From Paenibacillus sp. N3.4 (GTDB lineage: Bacteria; Bacillota; Bacilli; Paenibacillales; NBRC-103111): a stretch of 64,000 nucleotides of DNA. Where the stretch lies: contig NZ_VRTT01000032.1 of assembly GCF_008017805.1 (NCBI RefSeq), forward strand, positions 1-64,000, in the 5' to 3' direction. Shown in pieces: positions 37,754 to 46,038 of the stretch. The first letter of the stretch is position 1. Every line of letters begins with the position of its first letter. Below the pieces are notes generated by a model. The model saw only the letters and a program-made list of their open reading frames with translations. It did no database searches and was not told the origin of the DNA. The position numbers were made by a program, and so were the translations under genes.

Positions 37754-38713
37754 TTATATCATTGTCGCGGCCATGATAGCCTTTTGCGCATGAAGACGAT
37801 TTTCTGCTTGATCAAAAATGATGGAATGTGCGCCGTCGATCACACCCTCACTTACTTCTTCCCCGCGGTGTGCAGGCAAACAGTGCATGAACAGGTAGTC
37901 ATTTTTCGCATATTTTACAAGGTCTTCGTTGATTTGATAGTTCTTAAATGCAAGTTCCCGCTCCTGCTGCTCGGCTTCAAAGCCCATGCTTGCCCACACG
38001 TCCGTGTAAACAATATCAGCATTCTCGATCGCTTCGCGTGGGTCACGAGTCAGGAGTACACTGCCACCTGTTTGTGCGGCATTCTCTTTGGAAATTTGGC
38101 AAACTTCCTTATCCGGATCGTAACCTTCCGGTGATGCAATCGCGAAATGCATACCTAGCTTACTTGCACCCATCATAAGGGAATGAACCATATTGTTGCC
38201 GTCCCCGATGTAAGCTATCTTGAGGCCTTTTAAATGGCCTTTTTTCTCCAAAACCGTCTGATAATCAGCCATAACCTGGCAAGGGTGTGCGTAATCTGTC
38301 AGTCCGTTAATGACCGGAACTGTTGATCCACGTGCAAGATCAATCACTTTACGGTGTTCAAACGTACGAATCATGATACCATCGAGATAACGAGATAGTG
38401 TCTGTGCTGTATCCCAAACCGTTTCACCGCGTCCAAGCTGCAGATCATTTTTGCTTAAAAACAGTGCCTGACCTCCAAGCTGGTACATGCCCACTTCAAA
38501 AGAAACACGCGTCCGCGTCGAAGATTTTTCGAAAATCATGCCTAATGTTTTACCGGCAAGCACCGCATGCGGCTCCCCGGCTTTCTGTTTGCGTTTAAGC
38601 TCAATCCCATAATGGATTAAGTATTCAATTTCTTCCGTTGTATAATCAACCAAAGCAAGAAAATCTTTGCCCTTCAACTGGGCAGCCAGTTCTTCCTGTA
38701 CGGCAATATTCAT
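37754..38713 (-). CDS. argF: Ornithine carbamoyltransferase
   Basis: 319 residues. Carbamoyl-phosphate site FEKSSTRTRVSFE, ornithine site DVWASMGFE, and FMHCLPAHRGEEV are the family signatures. It makes citrulline from ornithine and carbamoyl phosphate. ATG 38713 with AGAGAGG upstream is preferred over the upstream TTG at 38722. It lies 25 bases after argD. Confidence 0.97.
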   Translation of the reverse strand: MNIAVQEELAAQLKGKDFLALVDYTTEEIEYLIHYGIELKRKQKAGEPHAVLAGKTLGMIFEKSSTRTRVSFEVGMYQLGGQALFLSKNDLQLGRGETVWDTAQTLSRYLDGIMIRTFEHRKVIDLARGSTVPVINGLTDYAHPCQVMADYQTVLEKKGHLKGLKIAYIGDGNNMVHSLMMGASKLGMHFAIASPEGYDPDKEVCQISKENAAQTGGSVLLTRDPREAIENADIVYTDVWASMGFEAEQQERELAFKNYQINEDLVKYAKNDYLFMHCLPAHRGEEVSEGVIDGAHSIIFDQAENRLHAQKAIMAATMI

Positions 38714-38738
38714 TTCATTCAACCTCTCTACTTGTAAA

Positions 38739-39935
38739 CTAGACGCTGCTTGCTGTTGATGCCTTCTGGGAAAGCACAGCGCACACGATGTCCAAAGCTT
38801 GATCCAAATCCTCTTGCGGGATTGTCAAAGCCGGCACCAAACGAATAACATTAGGTCCTGCAGGAATGACAAGTACCCCTTGTTTATGAATTTCACTAAT
38901 GATTTCGCCAGCCGGTTGCGTGCATTCGATACCGATAAGCAGACCTACACCACGAATCTTGGCGATCAGCGGATTACCTGCAAGCTTGCTTTCCAGCTTC
39001 TCAACCGTGTACTTGCCAAGCTCTGCCGCACGTTCCGGGAGTTTGTTAGCTAATATGGTTTCAATCGACGCAATTCCCGCTGCCGTGGCAATCGGTGTTC
39101 CACCAAATGTTGAGCCATGACTGCCTGCGCTGAAGCCTTCAGCCAGAAACGCTTTGCCCAGCATTGCGCCAATCGGGAAACCTGCGCCAAGACCTTTGGC
39201 CAACGTAAAAATATCCGGTTCCACGCCGTAATGCTCATAGGCAAAAAGCTTGCCTGTACGTCCTACACCCGTCTGGATTTCATCCACGATCAAAAGCAGG
39301 TTCTCTTGCTTACACAATTCACCGATTTGCTTCACGAACGCTGGATCCGCCGGCAGTACACCGCCTTCTCCTTGCACCATTTCGATCATAATAGCACAGG
39401 TTTTATCGTTCACGAGAGCGCGAACTGCCTCAATATCGTTGTAAGGCGCGTAAACGAAACCGCCAGGAAGCGGATGGAAGCCTTCCTTTACTTTATCTTG
39501 TCCGGTTGCCGTCAACGTCGCTAATGTCCGGCCGTGAAACGACATGTTGAACGTAATAATCTCGTACCGACCGTTGTTCAGCACCTTCTGGGAGTAGCGA
39601 CGAGCTAATTTAATCGCTGCCTCATTCGCTTCCGCTCCTGTTGAGCAGAAAAATACCGCATCCGCGCAGCTATTGTCTGTAAGCAACCCAGCCAGCTTCT
39701 CCTGATTCGGAATATGGAACAAGTTGCTCACATGCCAAAGCTGATCCAACTGCTCGACCAACTGCTCTTTAACCGCTTGAGGAGCATGCCCAAGATTGGT
39801 CACCGCAATCCCGCTCATTAAATCGATATATTCCTTGCCCGTATCGTCCCACAGTCGGCTGCCCTCTCCCTTTACCAGCGTAATTGGATATCTGGCGTAA
39901 GTTGGAAATAGCGAGCTTTTTCCCGTTTCACTCAT
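38739..39935 (-). CDS. argD: Acetylornithine aminotransferase
   Basis: 398 residues, PLP-dependent class III fold: FCSTGAEANEAAIKLAR, LLIVDEIQTGVGRTGK, and the PLP lysine in TLAKGLGAGFPIGA. It converts N-acetylglutamate semialdehyde to N-acetylornithine. ATG 39935 has GGAGGGAAT upstream. Confidence 0.97.
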   Translation of the reverse strand: MSETGKSSLFPTYARYPITLVKGEGSRLWDDTGKEYIDLMSGIAVTNLGHAPQAVKEQLVEQLDQLWHVSNLFHIPNQEKLAGLLTDNSCADAVFFCSTGAEANEAAIKLARRYSQKVLNNGRYEIITFNMSFHGRTLATLTATGQDKVKEGFHPLPGGFVYAPYNDIEAVRALVNDKTCAIMIEMVQGEGGVLPADPAFVKQIGELCKQENLLLIVDEIQTGVGRTGKLFAYEHYGVEPDIFTLAKGLGAGFPIGAMLGKAFLAEGFSAGSHGSTFGGTPIATAAGIASIETILANKLPERAAELGKYTVEKLESKLAGNPLIAKIRGVGLLIGIECTQPAGEIISEIHKQGVLVIPAGPNVIRLVPALTIPQEDLDQALDIVCAVLSQKASTASSV

Positions 39936-39977
39936 GTAGATTCCCTCCTTAAAAGTTTGTAATTAGATGGAAGCAGG

Positions 39978-40268
39978 TTACCCCGCCCCAAAATACGCGA
40001 TTTCAAAACGATGCCAAGATAAATAGAGGCATAATAATGCTCCTATACAAAAGAGAACAAACATCATGCGATTTCTACGAAATTTCATACCATAGGCAAG
40101 AAAGAAGATCGCTGCCGCTAATTTAGAAATACTTTGATAATAAGGCTGCTCCGTAAAAGAGGAACTGCTAAAAATGAACGAGATCAATAAGGTTATGATG
40201 ACCAGTGCTTTAAACCATAGGGGCTCTCTCAGGAATTGTTTGTACATGAATCTAATCCGCTGCATCAT
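39978..40268 (-). CDS. Small membrane protein inside the arg operon (96 aa)
   Basis: 96 residues with a basic start and about three hydrophobic segments (residues about 19-32, 46-60, 68-85). ATG 40268 has GGAG six bases upstream; ATG 40265 directly follows. It sits between argB and argD with gaps of 28 and 42 bases, so it is cotranscribed with arginine biosynthesis. No family recognised. It could be a transport accessory or a bystander; the sequence gives no functional motif. Confidence 0.75.
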   Translation of the reverse strand: MMQRIRFMYKQFLREPLWFKALVIITLLISFIFSSSSFTEQPYYQSISKLAAAIFFLAYGMKFRRNRMMFVLFCIGALLCLYLSWHRFEIAYFGAG

Positions 40269-40296
40269 GGTTAACTCCATTCAAAACCCTAGATTC

Positions 40297-41088
40297 TTAT
40301 CGCACAATACGAGTTCCGATTCCCGTACCCTTCAGCACTTTACTAAGCACATTAGGCTCCGCACCGTTCACGATGACAACTTCCTGCACTTTACCTTGTA
40401 TACAAGCAATCGCTGCACGAACCTTCGGAATCATTCCCCCGTAGATATCACCGCTCACGATCATGTCTTCGATCTCAGCTACACTCACAACAGGAAGCAC
40501 CTGCTTCTCGCCGTCTACGGTCTTCATAATGCCAGGAACGTCGGTCACAACAACCATTTGCTCCACACCGAGGTGAGAAGCAACAGCACCCGCTGCCGTA
40601 TCCGCATTAATGTTGTAGCGCTGCCCGCCATCAGCCCCAAGTCCAACTGGCGCGATAACCGGAATGTAACCCATGTTCACGATACCTTGTATCAGCTCCG
40701 CATTCACCTTCGTCACATCGCCGACAAGTCCCACTTCGTGACTGTTCGCTACAGGCTTCGCTTCAATCAGATGTCCATCTACACCAGACAGCCCTAGTGC
40801 TGCTGCTCCGGTTAATTGAATACGTCGCACGATCTCTTTGTTGATCTGGCCGGACAGCACCATTTCGACGACATCAAGCACCGCTTCATTCGTTACCCGC
40901 AGGCCGTTCACGAAGCCGGATTCAATGCCCAGCTTGCCTAGCGTTTCTGAGATTGCAGGCCCGCCGCCGTGAACGATTACAGTTACGATCCCTTCATCCT
41001 GCAGCTGTCGCATATCTTCAAAAAAACTGGCCGGCAATGCCGCAAGCGTGCTTCCGCCGCATTTCATTACAAAGCAATTGTTCTTCAC
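40297..41088 (-). CDS. argB: Acetylglutamate kinase
   Basis: 263 residues, amino acid kinase fold: VMKCGGSTLA, VIVHGGGPAISE, and NINADTAAGAVASHL. It phosphorylates N-acetylglutamate. The start is GTG 41088 with AAGGGGA somewhat distant. No N-terminal arginine-feedback helix is obvious, as is common where ArgJ recycles the acetyl group. Confidence 0.97.
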   Translation of the reverse strand: MKNNCFVMKCGGSTLAALPASFFEDMRQLQDEGIVTVIVHGGGPAISETLGKLGIESGFVNGLRVTNEAVLDVVEMVLSGQINKEIVRRIQLTGAAALGLSGVDGHLIEAKPVANSHEVGLVGDVTKVNAELIQGIVNMGYIPVIAPVGLGADGGQRYNINADTAAGAVASHLGVEQMVVVTDVPGIMKTVDGEKQVLPVVSVAEIEDMIVSGDIYGGMIPKVRAAIACIQGKVQEVVIVNGAEPNVLSKVLKGTGIGTRIVR

Positions 41089-41112
41089 TGCGTCCGTTTC
41101 CCCTTTGCTCCC

Positions 41113-42354
41113 TTATGTGCGGTATGCTGCATTGATTCGCACATAGTCGTAAGTCAAATCGCAGCCCCAGCCCGTTGCCGTGCTAGTGCCCATATTTAAA
41201 TTCACATGAATTTGAATGGTGTCTGTTTTCAAATAGGCAAGCGCCGCTTCCTCATCAAACTTCACCGGACGCGACTGCTCCAAAACCGCGATATCGCCCA
41301 AACGAATATCGACTGTATCCACGTTTACCTGCTGTCCCGAGTAACCTACTGCCGCAATGATCCGACCCCAGTTCGCGTCAGCGCCGTAAACGGCAGACTT
41401 CACAAGACTGGAACCGATGATCGACTTGACGATCTTGCGTGCTGCGTCGACACTCTCGGCACCGCTCACTGTCGCTTCGATCAGCTTCGTCGCGCCTTCT
41501 CCGTCGCGCGCAATCGCTTTGGCGAGGTATTCGCCAACGTATTGGAACCCTGCCGCGAACGCTTCCCAATCCGGATGCTCCGGATTCAGCGCTTCTCCGC
41601 CGGCAAGTCCGCTCGCCATCGCCACGACCATGTCGTTGGTGCTTGTATCCCCGTCAACGGTAATCATGTTGAACGTGCTATCCGTAATCCTGCTCAGCAG
41701 CAGCTGCAGGTACTCGCTCTCAATCGGAGCGTCGGTTGTCATGAAACCGAGCATCGTCGCCATGTTCGGGTGAATCATCCCCGAACCTTTGGCAGCCCCG
41801 GCAATGTGAACCTCTTTGCCGCCAACGACAACACGGACGCACGTCATCTTCTGCACAAGATCCGTTGTCAGGATCGCCTGGCAGAAGTCGTCTCCGCCGT
41901 CTGCCTTCACTTTAAGCGGCAGCTTCTCGATGCCGCTAAGCACCTTGCCCATCGGCAGTAATTCGCCGATTACGCCTGTGCTCGTCACGCCGACTTGATG
42001 CTCCGCCAAGCCTAGCGCCTTCGCACTTGCGGCGCGCATCGCACGCGCGTCGTCCTCTCCCTGCTGGCCGGTGCACGCGTTGGCGTTGCCGCTGTTGACG
42101 ATCATCGCCTGCAGCTTGCCGCCTTGGGCGATGCTTTCCTGCGTCACGCGCAGCGGTGCCGCTTGGAACGCGTTCAGCGTGTACACACCCGCTGCCGCCG
42201 CCGGCACATCGCAGACGATAGCGCCAAGATCAAAGCGCTCCGTTTTCTTCAAACCGCAGTGTAAACCGCCTGCGCGAAAGCCTTTCGGCGTCGTTACTGT
42301 CCCTTCGGGAACGACTGTAAATCCTTGCTTTGAACTGACATGTTCGTTCGTCAC
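41113..42354 (-). CDS. argJ: Bifunctional glutamate N-acetyltransferase/ornithine acetyltransferase
   Basis: 413 residues. The autocleavage site precedes the nucleophilic threonine in SGMIHPNMATMLGFM. This makes the acetyl cycle self-sustaining, so no argA or argE is needed, and none is present. GTG 42354 is the chosen start with AGGATAG upstream; no in-frame ATG is better placed. Confidence 0.97.
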   Translation of the reverse strand: MTNEHVSSKQGFTVVPEGTVTTPKGFRAGGLHCGLKKTERFDLGAIVCDVPAAAAGVYTLNAFQAAPLRVTQESIAQGGKLQAMIVNSGNANACTGQQGEDDARAMRAASAKALGLAEHQVGVTSTGVIGELLPMGKVLSGIEKLPLKVKADGGDDFCQAILTTDLVQKMTCVRVVVGGKEVHIAGAAKGSGMIHPNMATMLGFMTTDAPIESEYLQLLLSRITDSTFNMITVDGDTSTNDMVVAMASGLAGGEALNPEHPDWEAFAAGFQYVGEYLAKAIARDGEGATKLIEATVSGAESVDAARKIVKSIIGSSLVKSAVYGADANWGRIIAAVGYSGQQVNVDTVDIRLGDIAVLEQSRPVKFDEEAALAYLKTDTIQIHVNLNMGTSTATGWGCDLTYDYVRINAAYRT

Positions 42355-42370
42355 CTATCCTATCATCTAG

Positions 42371-43420
42371 TTATGGATAAACCGGTGCGAACAACAGCCC
42401 TGTCGATTCGTCCCAGCCTTGCATAATATTTAAATTCTGAATCGCCTGACCCGCAGCACCCTTAACCACATTGTCGATAACCGACACGATGGTCACACGT
42501 CCGGTGCGCTCATCCACGGCAAATCCAATATCGCAGTAGTTCGAAGCGAAAACTTCCTTCGTAGAAGGCAGCTTGCCTTTGTTGCGAACACGAACGAATT
42601 TACGCCCTTCATAATACTGACGATACAAGTCAATAAACTCTTCTTCGGTATGCTCGCCAATAACAGAAGCATACATCGTCGCCATAATCCCGCGTGTCAT
42701 AGGTGTAAGATGTGTCGTAAACGTTGTAACAACCGGTTTGCCTGCAATACGGCTAAGCGCTTGCTCGATTTCCGGAATATGCTGATGCTTATTTACTTTA
42801 TACGCTGTAAGATTTTCGTTTACTTCGGCATAATGCACACCGAGGTTAACCCCACGCCCTGAGCCGGACACACCGGATTTCGCATCGATAATAATCGTCG
42901 ATGGGTCAATCCAACCCGCTTCAACGGCAGGAATTAAGCCTAATAAAGTGGCCGTCGGGTAACAACCCGGATTAGCGATTAAATCCGCGCCTTTCACTTC
43001 ATCTCCGAACACTTCGGACAACCCATATATAGAACGCGCCAGATCTTCTTCGCGAGCAGGCGCTTTTTTATACCATTTCTCATAATCAGCACTGGATTTC
43101 AATCTCAGATCTCCTGAAATATCAATGACCTTTAAGCCAGCTTCCAAAAGCTTCGGCGATAGCTCTGCGCTGACACCCGCTGGTGTCGCCAAGAACACGA
43201 CATCTGCTTTACCTGCAATCAAATTAACGTCCAACACATCTAAAACATCCAGAACAATCTCCTGCAAATGCGGAAAATGCTCCGCGAGCGGTGCTCCTGC
43301 ATTCGAAGTTGATATGACTGAAGTGATTTGCACCAACGGATGTGCTTGCAAAAGACGAATTAATTCCGCTCCGCCATAACCCGTTGCACCTATGATAGCC
43401 GCTCTTATTCCATGACTCAT
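42371..43420 (-). CDS. argC: N-acetyl-gamma-glutamyl-phosphate reductase
   Basis: 349 residues. NAD(P)-binding GATGYGGAELIRLL at the start and the active-site cysteine in LIANPGCYPTATLLGL. First gene of the arg operon. ATG 43420 with GGAGGAATT upstream is preferred to the longer frame at 43465, which would begin inside the ARG box. Confidence 0.97.
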   Translation of the reverse strand: MSHGIRAAIIGATGYGGAELIRLLQAHPLVQITSVISTSNAGAPLAEHFPHLQEIVLDVLDVLDVNLIAGKADVVFLATPAGVSAELSPKLLEAGLKVIDISGDLRLKSSADYEKWYKKAPAREEDLARSIYGLSEVFGDEVKGADLIANPGCYPTATLLGLIPAVEAGWIDPSTIIIDAKSGVSGSGRGVNLGVHYAEVNENLTAYKVNKHQHIPEIEQALSRIAGKPVVTTFTTHLTPMTRGIMATMYASVIGEHTEEEFIDLYRQYYEGRKFVRVRNKGKLPSTKEVFASNYCDIGFAVDERTGRVTIVSVIDNVVKGAAGQAIQNLNIMQGWDESTGLLFAPVYP

Positions 43421-43448
43421 TTGAATTCCTCCAGACGTCCCCAAAATA

Positions 43449-43486
43449 TATGTATTATTATACAATCGTATACATAATAATTCAAT
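43449..43486. promoter_or_regulatory. Two ARG boxes (ArgR/AhrC operators)
   Basis: Boxes at 43449-43466 and 43469-43486 each match the WNTGAATWWWWATTCANW consensus at 16 of 18 positions. Their 20-base centre-to-centre spacing is the usual two helical turns bound by one ArgR hexamer. They cover both the -10 and -35 of the arg promoter. Confidence 0.85.
43457..43485 (-). promoter_or_regulatory. Sigma-A promoter of the arg operon
   Basis: On the minus strand TTGAAT (43480-43485), 17-base spacer, TATAAT (43457-43462), 37 bases upstream of the argC start. Fully overlapped by the ARG boxes, so arginine-bound AhrC would exclude RNA polymerase. Confidence 0.85.
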
Positions 43487-43774
43487 GAAATTTTTCAGAC
43501 TGCTTTGTGCCTATTTCTAGTGTCCTCACAAGGACTTTCAAGGGTTTTTCATGTCCATTACAGCTTATTTAAAGTGGATCACTTTTGTTCTGTTCTGAGC
43601 AAAAATATACATATTATGCATCCAAATACCCAATCATGTGAATGAAAAAACAGATATGATGGTCGTCAGTCGGAACTACCATTTTATTATCCCAAAGAGA
43701 ACGGTATACAAGCAAATTCTGCGTTTGAGCCCATTTTAGCAGCCCTATTTCTCGGCAACTAAATTTTGCTTAGC

Positions 43775-43823
43775 TGTGGATAACGAGATTATTTATCCAC
43801 AAAATATGCACAAGTTATCCACA
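43775..43823. other. DnaA-box cluster 1
   Basis: Three perfect 9-mers TTATCCACA (43775-43783 on the minus strand; 43793-43801 and 43815-43823 on the plus strand) and one near match ATATGCACA (43803-43811) within 49 bases. They lie in the 425-base gap between argC and the YitT gene; the rest of that gap is AT-rich, with the arg promoter on one side. Confidence 0.75.
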
Positions 43824-43845
43824 GTCGGTGGATGGTTTCTAAATT

Positions 43846-44715
43846 TTAGGCATGTTTCTTGAATCCTTCCCCTAATACCTCATTCGTTTCGCTCAAAATG
43901 ACAAAAGCCTGCGGATCAACAGATTGAACCAGTGTTTTCAAACGGCTGACTTCATTCTGCTTGACCACAACCATCATGACCGTTCTTGATTCACCGGTAA
44001 ATCCTCCTGAGCCGCTAAGTTCGGTTAGTCCACGATCCAAGTCATACAAAATAGCCTTGCGAATGGCCTCTGTATGATCGGAAATAATGAATGCTACCTT
44101 TGCATAATTGAACCCAAGCTGTACTACATCAATCGTTTTTGTTGTGACAAACAGTCCGATCAGTCCATACAGCGCATTTTCCGGTGTGAATACAAGCGCA
44201 GAGCTTAAAATCACGAAACCGTCAAACACTGCAACCGAAAAACCTAAACTTAATCCTGAGTATTTATGTAAAATTTGCGCGGCTAGACCCAACCCACCTG
44301 TGGAACCACGTCCTTTAAAAACAATACCAAGTCCAAGTCCGACGCCTATTCCGCCATATACGGCTGCAAGCAAAGGATTGTGCGTAGGTGTACCTAAATG
44401 GCTTGTCAGCAGCACGCAGAGCGGAAATATAACAGATCCAACCGCTGCCTTCACACCAAAATGTCCACCCAGCAGCCAAAGTGCCAATAGGAAAATAGGA
44501 ATATTCAGTGCCCACTGTATGAGGGCGGGGTTCCATTGAGTTAGATGTTGAATAATGGTAGAAAGACCTGAAACCCCACCTGTGGCAATCTGATTCGGGT
44601 TCAAAAAACAATTAAAGCTAGCCGCCATAATCAACGAACCTATAACCATCAGCGTATATTCAAATACCGTATGTGCAGGACTTCCTATCCGAATACGCGG
44701 TTCTTTTCTGGCCAT
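43846..44715 (-). CDS. yvjA: YitT family membrane protein (YvjA-like)
   Basis: 289 residues: five or six transmembrane segments in the first 190 residues (NQIATGGVSGLSTII, GRGSTGGLGLAAQIL are YitT motifs) and a cytoplasmic DUF2179 domain (residues about 215-280). Position next to prfB matches B. subtilis yvjA. Function uncertain; paralogues influence spore or stress physiology. ATG 44715 with GGAGGGCC upstream. A terminator separates it from prfB. Confidence 0.88.
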   Translation of the reverse strand: MARKEPRIRIGSPAHTVFEYTLMVIGSLIMAASFNCFLNPNQIATGGVSGLSTIIQHLTQWNPALIQWALNIPIFLLALWLLGGHFGVKAAVGSVIFPLCVLLTSHLGTPTHNPLLAAVYGGIGVGLGLGIVFKGRGSTGGLGLAAQILHKYSGLSLGFSVAVFDGFVILSSALVFTPENALYGLIGLFVTTKTIDVVQLGFNYAKVAFIISDHTEAIRKAILYDLDRGLTELSGSGGFTGESRTVMMVVVKQNEVSRLKTLVQSVDPQAFVILSETNEVLGEGFKKHA

Positions 44716-44738
44716 ACAAGGCCCTCCTCTTCACAAAA

Positions 44739-44763
44739 ATCCTACACCTTGTAGGTGTAGGAT
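44739..44763 (-). terminator. Terminator of prfB
   Basis: An 11-bp stem ATCCTACACCT/AGGTGTAGGAT with a 3-base loop. On the minus strand it is followed by TTTTTG. Confidence 0.8.
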
Positions 44764-44874
44764 GATCGTCCAATTCGTCATCTATGCGTTTGACCTTATC
44801 CAGAAGCTAGACCCCTGAGGCTAAACAGGCTCTCCATTTCAGGCTCCCTGAGATCCTAGTGAGTTTACGCTCCC

Positions 44875-45991
44875 CTAGGATTCCTCCGGCTTGCGGATCT
44901 GAAGACGCAAGTACGCGTCGATGAAAGGATCGAGATCGCCGTCCATCACGGCTCCAACGTTACCCGTTTCAGTTGAAGTCCGATGGTCCTTAACCATACT
45001 GTAAGGATGAAACACGTAGGAACGAATTTGGCTTCCCCATCCAATGTCAGACTGCTCGCCGCGAATTTCTGCGAGATGCTTCAATTGGGCTTCTATTTTC
45101 TTCTCGTACAGCTTGGAACGCAGCATTTTCATCGCTTTCTCGCGGTTCTTGATCTGCGAGCGCTCTTGTTGACAGCTGACCACGACACCTGTTGGCATAT
45201 GCGTGATCCGCACCGCCGAGTCCGTCGTGTTAATATGCTGACCGCCGGCGCCGCTGGCGCGATACGTATCGATCTTGAGATCCTCGGTGCGGATCTCTAC
45301 CTCTGTATCGTCCTCAATCTCCGGCATGATGTCGCACGACGCAAAAGACGTGTGCCGTCTGCCCGAGGCATCGAACGGCGAAATCCGCACAAGCCTATGC
45401 ACGCCCTTCTCTGCTTTCAAGTACCCGTAGGCGTTGAAGCCTGTAATCTGCAGCGTGACACTTTTCACGCCGGCTTCGTCGCCAGGCAAGTAGTCGAGCA
45501 CATCCACTTTGTAGCCGCGCTTTTCCGCCCAACGGCGGTACATGCGCAGCAGCATCTCGGCCCAGTCCTGCGACTCCGTGCCGCCTGCTCCTGGATGCAG
45601 CTCCAGAATGGCATTCAATCGATCATAGGGTTGATTGAGCAGCAAGCCAAGCTCGAAGGTTTCGAGTTTCTTCATAAGAGCCGAGATGCCGGCCTCAATT
45701 TCTGTCGCCAGACCTGCGTCGCCTTCCTCTTCTTCCAGTTCAACCATCAGCTGCAAGTCGTCAAAATCGTTGGAAAAACCTTGGAACTGATCAACAACAC
45801 TTTTGATCACGTTCAGTTCAGCAATGGTCTTCTGGGCACGTTCATTGTCGTCCCAGAAGTCCGGCGCCCCCATTTTTTCCTCAAAATCTCCGATAGCTTC
45901 AAGTTTATGATCTAAGTCAAAGAGACCCCCGTAATTCGGATAGTCGCTTTGCTGTTTCTCTTAAGTCTTGCTTTACTTCTGGTTCCAGCAT
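44875..45991 (-). CDS. prfB: Peptide chain release factor 2 with programmed +1 frameshift
   Basis: ATG 45991 (GAGGTG upstream) opens a 24-codon frame ([20 protein letters not shown]...) that ends at an in-frame TGA (45919-45917). A +1 shift there continues [22 protein letters not shown] through the stop at 44875, giving 371 residues. The catalytic GGQ lies in [16 protein letters not shown], and an SPF-like stop-codon motif in the [14 protein letters not shown] region. RF2 terminates at TGA and TAA; low RF2 favours the frameshift, an autoregulatory loop. Unlike the other broken genes here, this shift is genuine biology. Confidence 0.97.
45916..45930 (-). promoter_or_regulatory. prfB autoregulatory frameshift site
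   Basis: On the minus strand GGGGGTCTCTTTGAC: a Shine-Dalgarno-like G-run three bases upstream of CTT TGA C, as in the E. coli and B. subtilis RF2 genes. Confidence 0.95.
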
Positions 45992-46038
45992 GTCTTACAC
46001 CTCATTTATTCTGGTTGTGCACAGGTATGCCTTGCTAT

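Noticed and set aside
40174..40797. 207-codon plus-strand frame opposite argB
   Set aside because: His/Arg/Asn-rich antisense shadow with no recognisable features.
44983..45915. 310-codon plus-strand frame opposite prfB
   Set aside because: Antisense shadow of a highly conserved gene; no ribosome site or domain.
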